Assembly (NCBI GenBank): GCA_937894675.1 | Contig: CALCQO010000012.1 | Coordinates: forward strand, 62,001-126,000 | Direction of reading: 5' to 3' | DNA from: an uncultured Clostridia bacterium | GTDB taxonomy: Bacteria > Bacillota > Clostridia > Christensenellales > Aristaeellaceae | DNA: 64,000 nucleotides | Shown: in pieces, positions 34,266 through 42,955 of the stretch | How positions within the stretch are numbered: the stretch's first letter is position 1 | Layout of the letters: every line of letters begins with the position of its first letter | Translations under genes and position numbers: made by a program | Notes under the pieces: model-generated | The model's input: only the letters and a program-made list of their open reading frames with translations | Database searches by the model: none | What the model was told of the DNA's origin: nothing

Positions 34266-35078
34266 TTACGCCTCATCCCGGTATTGATTAGGCGTCATCC
34301 CAATATGCCGCTTGAAAATCTCCGAAAAACGGCTCTGGGACGAGAACTGGCACAGGCCCGCAATCTCCTGGAGGGAGTAGCGGCTGAAGCGCAGGAAGTG
34401 GCAGGCTTCCTCCACCCGGCGCTTCTGGATGTACACCATCATGGCGACACCGGTTTCCTTCTTGAAGCGGGCGGAGAGATAATCCCTATGCACCCCCACA
34501 TGGTCGGCGATGGTCTGGGCGGTCAGTTTGTCGGTCAGATGATGGTCGATAAAGGCGATGGCGCCCCGCACCACGCTGGACAGGGTGCCCGGCAGATCCT
34601 CGGGGCTGGGGGCTTCCTCGGGCTCGGGGACGGTTTCGGCGGGCTTGACGAACAACTTTTGCAGCATGCGCCCCAGGTAGTACAGGGTATCCCCCTCCAC
34701 CACGGGCAGCCCCGACAGGTAGCGGCGCAGGCTGCCCTCCCGCTGCACCATGGGGCCCAGCACCCGGAACATGCGCCGCATGCGGGTGTCGTCCATTTCC
34801 CGCAGGGTCACAGGCCCCGCCAGCAGCATCAGGTCGTCCCCGGCGTTTAAGAAGATGAAATGCTCCCGCCAGGAGGATTTGACATGCTGGGGCAAAAAGA
34901 GCTGCTGGAACTGGATGTCCAGCCCCCGTAGGGGGTCCGCCCCGCTGAGCAGGAGGCTTGCGGTCATCCGTTCCTCGGGCAGGGACAGGAAGCAGCGGAA
35001 ACCGCGGTAGAGGGAGATGGGAACGCGGCAGGCGTAATGGAAAAGCTGCGCGCTTTGCATGGCCTCCAACTGCGTCAT
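34266..35078 (-). CDS. AraC-family transcriptional regulator
   Basis: A 270-residue regulator. The C-terminal 100 residues are the two helix-turn-helix AraC domain (LTAQTIADHVGVHRDYLSAR and YSLQEIAGLCQFSSQSRFSE, ending FKRHIGMTPNQYR). The N-terminal 150 residues resemble a sugar- or ligand-sensing region with no close motif. The start at 35078 follows GAAGGAGG. It is divergent from the GH65 phosphorylase gene with a 190-bp shared regulatory region, so control of that gene is likely; it also lies upstream of the lipid operon on the same strand, separated by a hairpin-rich gap, and could influence it. Confidence 0.9.
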   Translation of the reverse strand: MTQLEAMQSAQLFHYACRVPISLYRGFRCFLSLPEERMTASLLLSGADPLRGLDIQFQQLFLPQHVKSSWREHFIFLNAGDDLMLLAGPVTLREMDDTRMRRMFRVLGPMVQREGSLRRYLSGLPVVEGDTLYYLGRMLQKLFVKPAETVPEPEEAPSPEDLPGTLSSVVRGAIAFIDHHLTDKLTAQTIADHVGVHRDYLSARFKKETGVAMMVYIQKRRVEEACHFLRFSRYSLQEIAGLCQFSSQSRFSEIFKRHIGMTPNQYRDEA

Positions 35079-35181
35079 CCAACCCCTCCTTCCTGTGACT
35101 TCAGAATAATAACATAAACATCAGAAAAAAGATATACCATTGCATCAGGCCGCGTTTCCTTCTGTTTTGCCTGGCCTTTGA

Positions 35182-35210
35182 TTGAAGTATGGGGGAGAAA
35201 TGTGTACAAT
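35182..35210 (+). promoter_or_regulatory. promoter of the GH65 operon
   Basis: TTGAAG (35182-35187), a 17-bp spacer and TACAAT (35205-35210), 60 bp before the ATG at 35271. Its position excludes the longer in-frame start at 35178. Confidence 0.65.
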
Positions 35211-35270
35211 GGGGGCAGCAACAGCAGAACAGGGGCGCGCCCCGCGGCGGCCCCGCCAAAGGGAGGGCTT

Positions 35271-37538
35271 ATGAAAAGCATCACATCCACCGGCTACAAC
35301 CCAGCCCGGCTGGGCTGGGAGGAGAGCGTTTTCCATACCGCCAACGGCTACCTGGGGGTGCGCGGCAGCCCGGAGGAGGGCGCGCCTGAGGGCGTTTTTT
35401 CGGTGCGGGGCGCCTATATCAACGGTTTTTACGACATCAAAGACATCCAGTACGGCGAGAAACTCTACGGCTTTCCGGAAACCCAGCAGACCACCATCAA
35501 CCTGATGGACGTGCAGACGGTGCGCCTGTGGGTGGAGGGGGAGCGCTTTACTCTGAGTGAAGGGGAAGTGCTCAAATACGACCGGGAGCTGTTCCTGGAC
35601 AGGGGCGTCAGCGAAAAGCGCGTCCTGTGGCGCTCGCCCCAGGGCAGGGAGGTATTCATCCGCGCCCGGCGCATGGCCAGCCTGGAACAGAAGGAACTGT
35701 TCCTGATGAAGTACGCCGTCATGCCCATGAACTTTTCGGGCGAAGTGGTGCTGGAGAGCGAGGAAAGCGGCGAGGTATCCAACTTTTTCAACCCCAATGA
35801 CCCCCGGGTGGCGGCGGAAGCGCTGAAGCACCTGCACATCACCCGGGCGGAGCATACCCCCGGCGGCACTTTGCTGGCGGGCAGGACGGACCGCTCCAGC
35901 CTGGAAATCGCCTGCGCCGTCGCCCACCAGGTGGAGAGCGCCGCGGAGAAGGAAACCTGGCAGGCGGGGGAGCGGCTGTTTACCCGTTTCAAAGCCCATG
36001 TGCCACAGGAGGAAAGCCTGACGCTGACCAAATGGTGCGTGTACGCCGACAGCCGCCGGCATCCTGACGCCCAGGACGCCGCCCAGCGCATTCTGGAAGA
36101 CAGCCTGGCCAAGGGGCTGCAGCACTTCCTGGCCCGGCAGACCCAGATTCTCAGCGCCTTCTGGGCGGCCAGCCGGGTGGAGGTAGAGGGGGACAAGGCC
36201 CTGCAGAGCAGCCTGGACTACAGCCTGTATACCCTGCTGTGCTCCGCCGGGTGGGAGGGCATCAGCTCGGTAGGCGCCAAGGGGTTAAGCGGCGAGGGGT
36301 ACGAGGGGCATTATTTTTGGGACACGGAAATCTATGTATTCCCCTTCTTCCTGATGACCAGCCGGAACATCGCCAAGGGCCTGCTGGAATACCGCTACAA
36401 TATTTTGGACAAAGCCCGGGAGCACGCCCGGCTGATGGGCCACCCCAAGGGCGCGCTGTACGCCTGGCGCACCATCACCGGCAGCGAGTGCAGCGGGTAC
36501 TACCCCTCGGGCTCGGCCCAGTACCATTTAACGGGGGACGTGTCCCATGCTTTCATCCAGTATTACCTGGCCACGGGAGATCTTACCTTTATGAGGGACA
36601 GAGGCGCCGAGGTGCTGGTGGAAACCGCCCGGCTGTGGCTGGACGCGGGGCACGAGGAAAAAGGCCAGTTCCGCATTGACGCGGTAACCGGCCCGGACGA
36701 GTATACCTGCGTGGTGAACAACAACTTCTATACCAACGCCGTGGCCAGGGAAAACCTGAGCTGGGCGGCGAAAATCATCAAAATTCTGGACAAGCAGGGC
36801 ATGGCGGAGGATGTGCGCAAAAAGCTGAACATCACCAAGGAGGAGCTGCGCGCCTTTGAAAAGGCCGCCAAGCGTATGTACCTGCCCTATGATAAGGAGA
36901 GGGACATCCACGCCCAGGACGACAGCTTCCTGCGCAAGCAGAGGCTGGATTTGAAGGCCATCCCCAAGGAGAACTTCCCCCTGCTGCTGCATTACCATCC
37001 CCTGTGGCTGTACCGCCACCAGGTGTGCAAGCAGGCGGACACGGTGCTGGCCCACTACCTGTTTGAGGATCTGGCCGAGCCCTCCACCATGGCAAACAGC
37101 TATGCCTATTACGAGCAATGCACCACCCACGATTCCTCCCTGTCCACCTGCGTGTTCTCCATCATGGCGGCCAAACTGGGGGATCTGGGCAAGGCCATGG
37201 ACTACTTCAACCGCTCCGCCACATTGGATCTGGACGATACCCACGGCAATACCCGGGACGGCATCCATACCGCCAACATGGGGGGCAGCTACCTGGCCAT
37301 GGTGGCGGGCTTTGGCGGCATGCGCATCAAGGAGGACGGTCTGCACCTAAGCCCCCAGCTGCCCGAAAAGTGGGAAGGGTACGCCTTCCGCCTGCGCTAT
37401 CAGGACAGCCTGATTGCCTGCCGGGTCCGCAGGAAGGGCTGCGTGCTGGAGGTGCTGGAAGGCAAGGACGTAAAGGTGTATGTGCACGGCCAGAAGGTAA
37501 AGCTGAAAAAGGGCGAAAGGACAAAGGTGGACGCGTGA
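35271..37538 (+). CDS. glycoside hydrolase family 65 disaccharide phosphorylase
   Basis: A 755-residue cytoplasmic phosphorylase of the maltose/trehalose/kojibiose/nigerose phosphorylase family, splitting an alpha-glucoside with phosphate to beta-glucose 1-phosphate. The order is N-terminal beta-sandwich (residues 1-270), (alpha/alpha)6 barrel (about 310-690) and small C-terminal beta sheet. The active site shows GHYFWDTEIYVFPFF, the acid catalyst Glu in TGPDEYTCVVNNNFYTN (about residue 476), and the phosphate-site THDSSLS/GNTRDGIHTA region. The disaccharide cannot be assigned safely. ATG 35271 follows AAAGGGAGG. Its stop overlaps the next start (TGATG). No beta-phosphoglucomutase, the usual partner, is nearby. 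Confidence 0.92.
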   Translation: MKSITSTGYNPARLGWEESVFHTANGYLGVRGSPEEGAPEGVFSVRGAYINGFYDIKDIQYGEKLYGFPETQQTTINLMDVQTVRLWVEGERFTLSEGEVLKYDRELFLDRGVSEKRVLWRSPQGREVFIRARRMASLEQKELFLMKYAVMPMNFSGEVVLESEESGEVSNFFNPNDPRVAAEALKHLHITRAEHTPGGTLLAGRTDRSSLEIACAVAHQVESAAEKETWQAGERLFTRFKAHVPQEESLTLTKWCVYADSRRHPDAQDAAQRILEDSLAKGLQHFLARQTQILSAFWAASRVEVEGDKALQSSLDYSLYTLLCSAGWEGISSVGAKGLSGEGYEGHYFWDTEIYVFPFFLMTSRNIAKGLLEYRYNILDKAREHARLMGHPKGALYAWRTITGSECSGYYPSGSAQYHLTGDVSHAFIQYYLATGDLTFMRDRGAEVLVETARLWLDAGHEEKGQFRIDAVTGPDEYTCVVNNNFYTNAVARENLSWAAKIIKILDKQGMAEDVRKKLNITKEELRAFEKAAKRMYLPYDKERDIHAQDDSFLRKQRLDLKAIPKENFPLLLHYHPLWLYRHQVCKQADTVLAHYLFEDLAEPSTMANSYAYYEQCTTHDSSLSTCVFSIMAAKLGDLGKAMDYFNRSATLDLDDTHGNTRDGIHTANMGGSYLAMVAGFGGMRIKEDGLHLSPQLPEKWEGYAFRLRYQDSLIACRVRRKGCVLEVLEGKDVKVYVHGQKVKLKKGERTKVDA

Positions 37539-38152
37539 TGGACTGCACAAAGTGCCGCGCGGAGCGCTGCAAAAAGGAAGAAGGCCCCATCCCTCCCGGC
37601 TGCTCCATGGAGGAGACAGAACTATTGGAGGAAGCGGAGCGGCTGCTGAAACTGGAGGAAAACCTGGCTTTCTTTCAGGCCGTCGCCCGGGTGGAGGCGG
37701 AGGGCTACTGCAAGTGGCCCCGGGTGCGGGAAATCGCCGAAATCTGCAAACGCATGGGCTTCACGCGCGTCGGCCTTGCCTACTGCACGGGGATGAAAGC
37801 GGAGGCGGCAGCCTTCAGCGACATCATGAAAGAGCACGGCATTGAAACCACCGCCGCCATGTGCAAATCCGGCGGACTGCCCAAGGAGGAGTTCGGGCTT
37901 ACGGATAAGGACAAGGTGCGCCCCGGCACATTTGAAGTAATCTGCAACCCCATCATGCAGGCGCTGTACCTGAACAAGCAGCAGACGCCGCTGAATGTGA
38001 TTTTGGGGTTGTGCGCCGGGCATGACGCCCTGTTCGTCAAGTACGCCAAGGCTTTTTCCATCACCCTCATCGCCAAGGACCGGGTGATGGCCCATAACCC
38101 GGCGGGGGCGCTGTATGTGAAGAACTACACCCGCGGGATGCTCTTTGACTGA
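37538..38152 (+). CDS. DUF1847 metal-binding-type protein
   Basis: A 204-residue protein of the DUF1847 family, thought to bind metal through its cysteines; the role is not known. The N terminus is Cys-rich (CTKCRAERCKK, then PGC at about 22), and further conserved cysteines occur in YCKWPR, EICKRMGFTRVGLAYCTG, CKSGGLPKEEFG, VICNPI and GLCAGHDALF. The start codon overlaps the GH65 stop by one base (TGATG), a coupling signal. The next gene overlaps its end. Assignment to the family is good; link to sugar metabolism is only by position. Confidence 0.85.
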   Translation: MDCTKCRAERCKKEEGPIPPGCSMEETELLEEAERLLKLEENLAFFQAVARVEAEGYCKWPRVREIAEICKRMGFTRVGLAYCTGMKAEAAAFSDIMKEHGIETTAAMCKSGGLPKEEFGLTDKDKVRPGTFEVICNPIMQALYLNKQQTPLNVILGLCAGHDALFVKYAKAFSITLIAKDRVMAHNPAGALYVKNYTRGMLFD

Positions 38153-38669
38153 GGGGGCGGCCAGCCCCAAGGCGCGGCCGCGGAAAACACTGGGCAGCCG
38201 GGAATCCCCCTGGGTGCAGGGGCTGAGCGCTTTGATCGCGGGGCAGGATAAGGCAACAGTGGCGCACTGGTGCATGGACTATGCCCAGCGGCATGTGCTG
38301 CCAATATATGAGGGGGCATACCCCGGGGATGACCGGCCCCGGCAGGCATTGGATGCGTCCCGCGCCTGGTTCCGGGGGGAAATAAAGATGGCGCAGGTGA
38401 AGGACGTGATTCTGAACCAGTGCCATCAGGCCGCCCGGGAAAAAGAGAATGACCCCGCCGCCCAGGCGGCGGCCCGGTGCGTGGGCCACGCGGCGGCCTG
38501 CTTTCACAGCAAACGCCACGCCCTGGGCCTGGTGTTCTATGGCACGGCTGCCCTGGCCTACAGGCAGCTTGGGCTAAAGGAAACCAGGGAAGCCTATGAG
38601 CGCTTCGCCGAAGCGGAATGCGCCCGGATGGAGCAGGCGCTGCTTGCGAGGATCGCGGGAAAGGAATAA
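38145..38669 (+). CDS. putative immunity protein (Imm5-like)
   Basis: A 174-residue, all-helical protein similar in pattern to Imm5-like putative immunity proteins: ALDASRAWFRGE, a run of QAAARCVGHAAACFHSKRHALG, and YGTAALAYRQLG. Known relatives are annotated as immunity partners of polymorphic toxins or as free-standing genes; no toxin gene is seen here. The likely start is the TTG at 38145, which overlaps the end of the DUF1847 gene by 8 bp; no ATG is available before the conserved part. Third gene of the GH65 unit. A family B repeat starts 19 bp after its stop. Confidence 0.55.
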   Translation: MTEGAASPKARPRKTLGSRESPWVQGLSALIAGQDKATVAHWCMDYAQRHVLPIYEGAYPGDDRPRQALDASRAWFRGEIKMAQVKDVILNQCHQAAREKENDPAAQAAARCVGHAAACFHSKRHALGLVFYGTAALAYRQLGLKETREAYERFAEAECARMEQALLARIAGKE

Positions 38670-38688
38670 TCTCCCCCTATTGAGGATT

Positions 38689-38784
38689 CCAAAGGGAATC
38701 ATTCCCTTTGGTGGGGTACGGGGCGAAGCCCCGTTGCATACCCGTAAGCAAAACAGCGCAGCGAATTTTGCGGCTAAAGCCGCC
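38689..38784 (-). repeat. family B element, complete copy in reverse orientation
   Basis: Module 3 at 38689-38711 (CCAAAGGGAATCATTCCC with complement end), module 2 at 38719-38733 (CGGGGCGAAGCCCCG), module 1 at 38748-38771 (GCAAAACAGCGCAGCG...TTTTGC), then CGGCTAAAGCCG. Orientation is flipped relative to the copies at 29.8 and 49.6 kb, matching the plus-strand direction of the gene it follows. Confidence 0.8.
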
Positions 38785-38833
38785 TCGTTTCATGAAACAG
38801 CTCGTATTTCCCCTTACTCAAGAAAGGAACACC

Positions 38834-39049
38834 ATGCCCGACTACACCCTGGCCGAACTGACCCAGGCCCGCCAGGCGCTGCAATCCACCCTGAACAAAT
38901 GCAACGCCGTCAGCCTGGACAAGCTGCCCAAGGCACAGCAAACCCTGCTGACCCGGCGCGTCCAGGCGCTGGAGATTGCCCTGCACCTGATGGACAGGGA
39001 AATCAGCCAGCAGAATTCCGCATCCCAAAACGAACAAAGCAGCGGCTGA
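38834..39049 (+). CDS. small hypothetical helical protein
   Basis: A 71-residue protein, not recognised. ATG at 38834 is preceded by AAAGGA at normal spacing. The sequence is strongly helical and amphipathic (LAELTQARQALQSTLNKC and LLTRRVQALEIALHLMDREI), a likely coiled coil, with a Ser/Gln/Asn-rich tail. It lies between a family B repeat and a convergent Nudix gene. A short inverted repeat at its end (GCAGCGGCTGAACCGCTGC) may act as terminator. Moderate confidence that it is expressed. Confidence 0.6.
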   Translation: MPDYTLAELTQARQALQSTLNKCNAVSLDKLPKAQQTLLTRRVQALEIALHLMDREISQQNSASQNEQSSG

Positions 39050-39080
39050 ACCGCTGCTTTCTGTATACGACCGATTCCCC

Positions 39081-39701
39081 TTAATCAAACACCGCTTCCC
39101 AATGCTTGGCCCGGTAAGCTTCAAAGCACAGGCGGATTTGGGCCTGGGTGGTCTTGGATTCCGCCAGGGGCGGCAGCGCCTCCAGGGCAAAGTATCCGCT
39201 GGCGATGGTCTCCAGGTTGGGGGCAAACTGCCCGCCCATTTCCTCGCACAGCACAAACACCTTGCAGATGCCGTGAACGGAGGGGGGCAGGTTGTGCTTT
39301 TTTCTGTCCAGCAGGGCAATCACCTTAATCGCCCGGGCGTCCAGCCCGGCTTCTTCCTTCACTTCCTTCAGAGCGTTTTCCTTCACCGACAGATCCGCGT
39401 CCACCCAGCCGCCGGGCAGCGCCCAGAGGCCGTCCCGCTCCTGCACCAGCAGGATTTTTCCCTCCTTGAACAGGGCGGCCCGGGTGTCCAGCTTGGGGGT
39501 CTGGTAGCCCTTTTCATCGCAGAACACATCTTTCACCTTTTCGATGGGCAGCCCCGTGGTGTCCGCCATCATTTCCGCCGAGATGTCCCGGATGCGCTGG
39601 TACCGCTCGTGGTCATAGGCGTCCTTGCCGTAGGTCAGTCCCGCCTGGGCCAGGCTTTGCAGCTCCGCCGCCCACCTGGTTATCTGGTTGATTGTTTCCA
39701 T
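39081..39701 (-). CDS. Nudix hydrolase with N-terminal Nudix_N-type domain
   Basis: A 206-residue Nudix hydrolase of the ADP-ribose pyrophosphatase-like group. The N-terminal 60 residues (QITRWAAELQSLAQAGLTYGKDAYDHERY) match the helical domain found before the catalytic domain in this subgroup. The Nudix box is GGWVDADLS followed by KENALKEVKEEAGLD; the REUxEE part is intact, while the usual Gly-Glu is Asp-Leu, a variation seen in this subgroup. Start 39701 (METINQ). The substrate is probably a nucleoside diphosphate sugar or ADP-ribose. Convergent with the small gene at 38834. Confidence 0.87.
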   Translation of the reverse strand: METINQITRWAAELQSLAQAGLTYGKDAYDHERYQRIRDISAEMMADTTGLPIEKVKDVFCDEKGYQTPKLDTRAALFKEGKILLVQERDGLWALPGGWVDADLSVKENALKEVKEEAGLDARAIKVIALLDRKKHNLPPSVHGICKVFVLCEEMGGQFAPNLETIASGYFALEALPPLAESKTTQAQIRLCFEAYRAKHWEAVFD

Positions 39702-39854
39702 GCTTTTCCCCCGTCTTTGCCTTTTCCCCAGTGTACACCATTGCTGAAAGGGGCACAATCCCGGCCGCTTCCCATATAAAAATCCGGAAAATTCGCCGCC
39801 CGCGCAACAAAATGCCTCTTCCCGCTGTCAGTTAGAATGGAAAGGGGGATTTTT

Positions 39855-41027
39855 ATGAAACGATTGGTAAGCCTGCTCCTGTTCGCCTGCCTGCTGCCCG
39901 TCAGCGTCCTTGCTTTTCAAAAGGGCTTTGGCGAATACCGGATGGACCATGTGAATGTACGTAAAAGCCCCGGCGGCGATATCCTGTTCCAGAAACAGCA
40001 GGGGGAGGAAGTGTACATCCTGGAAGAAAAAAGCCAGGGCGGGCACCTGTGGTACAAGGTAAACACCTATGACCCGGCCCGGGTGAACCCTCGGGTAGGC
40101 TGGGTGCGCGCCGATATGATCATCCCCCCGGACACCCTGTTCCAGAACATCGTTCAGATAGACGCCGGCAGCGAGCATCTCATCGCCCTGCGCCGGGACG
40201 GCACCGCGGTCTACGGCGGCCAGCAGCACAAGTACCCGGACATGCTCCAGGGCACCCGGCCCGAAGGCTGGCAGGATATCCAGCAGGTAGCCGCCGGGTT
40301 TTTCTCGGTCTACGGCCTGCGCAGGGACGGCAGCCTTGTGCGCTGGGGCATCCGGGGCCCGGCGGAGGGCACCAAAGGCGTACAGGACGCCCAGGGCCGC
40401 CTGGTGCCCTTTGCTGCCATGGATGGACAGAACGACACCTTTTTAGGGCTGATGCAGGACGGCTCCCTGTACCTGTTCACAGGAAACCAGCTGACTATGC
40501 TGCTGCCCCCCGGCAGCCAGGTGCGGCATTTCGCCGCCTGGTGGGAAATCTACGGCGCGGGGCTGGCGGTCATCGATGGGCGAATCCATGGGCTGACACG
40601 CTCCCACGAAGCCCTTTTCCTCACCGGCAATCTGCAGGCCAAAATCGCCACCTGGAAGGATGTCGCGCAGGTGGTTGCCGGCTACCGCCTCCCCGCCCGG
40701 GAGAGCGCGTCCCAGGAGGAGGGCGGCGCCCCCCTCATCGCGGCCCTCACCAAAGTGGGCAAGGTGTACGCCCTGGATGACGCCATGGCGCGGGACACCC
40801 TAGGCTGGACAGGCATCCAAAAAATCGACAGCGGCGACGGCTTTCTGGCCGGTCTCACCCAGGACGGCCGGGTGCTGTGCGCGGGCGAAAACAAGCACAA
40901 AATCGCCGCCGACATCGCCCCATGGCAAAACATCGTCGACATCGCCTGCGGCGATGATTTCTGCGCCGGCGTCACCCAGGACGGCCGCCTGCTCTTCGCC
41001 GGGGAAGCGTCCTTCAGCCATCATTAA
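39855..41027 (+). CDS. secreted SH3b and RCC1-like repeat protein
   Basis: A 390-residue exported protein. A signal peptide (LVSLLLFACLLPVSVLA) is followed by a bacterial SH3-like domain (about residues 28-90, MDHVNVRKSPGGDILF and WVRADMI). RCC1-type beta-propeller-like repeats run to the C terminus (IVQIDAGSEHLIALRRDGTAVYGG, VAAGFFSVYGLRRDGSLVRWG, IDSGDGFLAGLTQDGRVLCAG, IACGDDFCAGVTQDGRLLFAG). SH3b domains usually bind cell wall; the propeller probably binds another partner. No catalytic site is evident. ATG 39855 follows AAAGGGGGA. Confidence 0.8.
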   Translation: MKRLVSLLLFACLLPVSVLAFQKGFGEYRMDHVNVRKSPGGDILFQKQQGEEVYILEEKSQGGHLWYKVNTYDPARVNPRVGWVRADMIIPPDTLFQNIVQIDAGSEHLIALRRDGTAVYGGQQHKYPDMLQGTRPEGWQDIQQVAAGFFSVYGLRRDGSLVRWGIRGPAEGTKGVQDAQGRLVPFAAMDGQNDTFLGLMQDGSLYLFTGNQLTMLLPPGSQVRHFAAWWEIYGAGLAVIDGRIHGLTRSHEALFLTGNLQAKIATWKDVAQVVAGYRLPARESASQEEGGAPLIAALTKVGKVYALDDAMARDTLGWTGIQKIDSGDGFLAGLTQDGRVLCAGENKHKIAADIAPWQNIVDIACGDDFCAGVTQDGRLLFAGEASFSHH

Positions 41028-41052
41028 ATTCTGATATCACTGCATAATAAAA

Positions 41053-41073
41053 AGGTAGAATAGACATCTACCT
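41053..41073 (-). terminator. terminator of the maltodextrin operon
   Basis: Stem AGGTAGA/TCTACCT; on the minus strand it is followed by TTTTTTATTATG. Lies 80 bp after the last permease stop. Confidence 0.7.
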
Positions 41074-41154
41074 CTACGCGGAATTCAATTATTACCATCC
41101 ATTATTCAGCGCTATACCGTAGCCAGGCTAAACAATGAAGTTTCTTTACTGTCC

Positions 41155-42006
41155 TTATCCTTTGACACTGCCTGCGGTGAGCCCCTGAACAAAGTAACGT
41201 TGAAATACAATAAACAGCGCCACAACAGGCAGCAAGGTTAATGTAGACATAGCAAAAACATATCCCCACTGAGTAAACTGGTGCTGGCCGAAAAAGCCTG
41301 CTATAGCGATGGGAAGCGTGCGGAGTTCAGTATTGTTGATAACAGTATTGGCCCAAGGGTATTCCTCCCAAGCGGTTAAAAAGTTAAAAATGCTTACAGA
41401 GGCAATGGCTGGCGCAGCCAAAGGCAGCACAATACTTCTATAAACCATGATAATGCTGGCCCCATCAATGAAGCTTGCTTCAAAAATTTCTTTAGGGATG
41501 CCTTCTACATAACCTTTGATCATAAATGTGGAGAAAGGTATCACCCACGCAACATAGAAGGGCACCAACCCAAACAACCTATTCACCAGTCCCAACTGAA
41601 CAGCCAGTTCGAATTGGGGAACAATCATCGTCATGCCGGGGATGATCATGGTTAGAATAATAAGAGAAAAGAGAAATGATTTCCCCCAAAACTGGAACCT
41701 TCCCAAAGCATATGCCATGGCAGAGGAAACAGACGCCGCGGCAGCGATGGTGGTCAGCGAAACCGCCAGAGAATTTAAAAAATTTCGCAGAAACTTACTC
41801 TGAGATAGAATGTATTGGAAGTTCTCCAGGGTAACATTCTCCATTCTCGGGAAAAACCGCGGAGGAAATTCATAAAGCGCTCCATTGGGTCTAAGCGCTG
41901 TGGACAACATATATATCATTGGCAGCATGCTGATAATAGCGCCAAGTGCCAGTATCAACGTGAACAGCCAGGTTGTCTTCTTTTTTTTCAGTACTTTGCC
42001 TGCCAC
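41155..42006 (-). CDS. carbohydrate ABC transporter permease, MalG type
   Basis: A 283-residue membrane permease of the CUT1 sugar transporter family with six hydrophobic segments. The EAA loop that contacts the ATPase is visible as EIFEASFIDGASIIMVYRSIVLPLAAPAI at about residues 180-208. It is the last gene of LacI-GH13-SBP-MalF-MalG. The ATPase subunit (MsmK/MalK type) is absent, as is common for CUT1 systems that use a shared ATPase encoded elsewhere. The block is AT-richer than flanking DNA. Confidence 0.93.
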   Translation of the reverse strand: MAGKVLKKKKTTWLFTLILALGAIISMLPMIYMLSTALRPNGALYEFPPRFFPRMENVTLENFQYILSQSKFLRNFLNSLAVSLTTIAAAASVSSAMAYALGRFQFWGKSFLFSLIILTMIIPGMTMIVPQFELAVQLGLVNRLFGLVPFYVAWVIPFSTFMIKGYVEGIPKEIFEASFIDGASIIMVYRSIVLPLAAPAIASVSIFNFLTAWEEYPWANTVINNTELRTLPIAIAGFFGQHQFTQWGYVFAMSTLTLLPVVALFIVFQRYFVQGLTAGSVKG

Positions 42007-42018
42007 TGTTTCCGCCTC

Positions 42019-42906
42019 CTACACAGCATCCTGCGACTTCATCAGCCTGAACTGCAGCGCGGAAAGAATGCCCAAAGCAAGCGCCATCACAAAGCTCAGC
42101 GCGGCAGCATACCCGAAATCCCCCGTACTGAATGATTTAAAGTACATCCAAGTAAGCAGCGTATCCGTCAAGTGCGCAGGTTTGCCTCCCGTAATCAGCT
42201 TGATAGACGTAAACACGCTAAAGCCACCAATACTTAACATAACCAGGGCAAATAGGATCGTTCCCCGAATTGAGGGCAATGTTACATGAATGAATTGCTT
42301 CCAGCGATTGCATCCATCCATTTCCGCAGCTTCATACAAATCTGCTGAAACCTGTTGAAGGGCAGCAAGGAATATTACCATGTTCCAACCTACACCCTTC
42401 CAGATGCCCAAGACCATTGCGACGGTTAATCCGCTCCACCGACTATCCAGCCATCGGATGTTTGCGCCGCTGACATGCAGCACACGCGTCAGCAAATAGT
42501 TGAGTAGGCCTTCCGTATTGAACACATAGCGGAATACCAACGAAGCGATAACCCACGAGGTTATCACCGGTAAATAGTATACAACCCGAAATGTCACCTG
42601 CAACCTTTTAATATTGTTTATTAGCACAGCTACAAACAAACCAAGCATCATTTGTCCTGGTACTGTAACCAGCGTGTACACCAGGCTATTCACAAAAACC
42701 GTCCAGAATGTCCGGTCTGTGCTAACGGCAATATAGTTTCCAAGCCCAATAAACGGTTGATTCACCATACTGCTCAGCGTCCACTCGCGAAAGCTTACCC
42801 AGAACAAGCGCAGCATGGGGTACATGGTAAACACAAGAAATATCGCCAGCCCTGGTAGGAGCAGCGCCCCTAATTGAATTTTTCCCTTGATGGATTTCGT
42901 TTCCAT
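42019..42906 (-). CDS. carbohydrate ABC transporter permease, MalF type
   Basis: A 295-residue membrane permease of the CUT1 family, partner of the MalG-type protein 12 bp downstream. Six hydrophobic segments; the EAA loop reads DLYEAAEMDGCNRWKQFIHVTLPSI at about residues 200-225. Start 42906 (METKSIKGK) has AGGTGG-type pairing upstream. Together with the SBP and GH13 enzyme it should import an alpha-glucan oligosaccharide. Confidence 0.93.
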   Translation of the reverse strand: METKSIKGKIQLGALLLPGLAIFLVFTMYPMLRLFWVSFREWTLSSMVNQPFIGLGNYIAVSTDRTFWTVFVNSLVYTLVTVPGQMMLGLFVAVLINNIKRLQVTFRVVYYLPVITSWVIASLVFRYVFNTEGLLNYLLTRVLHVSGANIRWLDSRWSGLTVAMVLGIWKGVGWNMVIFLAALQQVSADLYEAAEMDGCNRWKQFIHVTLPSIRGTILFALVMLSIGGFSVFTSIKLITGGKPAHLTDTLLTWMYFKSFSTGDFGYAAALSFVMALALGILSALQFRLMKSQDAV

Positions 42907-42955
42907 TCCTGCCACCTCTGGGGCGGGCGGCAAGCGCCCGCCCCAATAGAACCTA

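Noticed and set aside
38145..38669. Toxin-immunity locus around the Imm5-like gene
   Set aside because: No toxin domain or secretion-linked protein is found nearby; the gene is coupled to metabolic genes instead.
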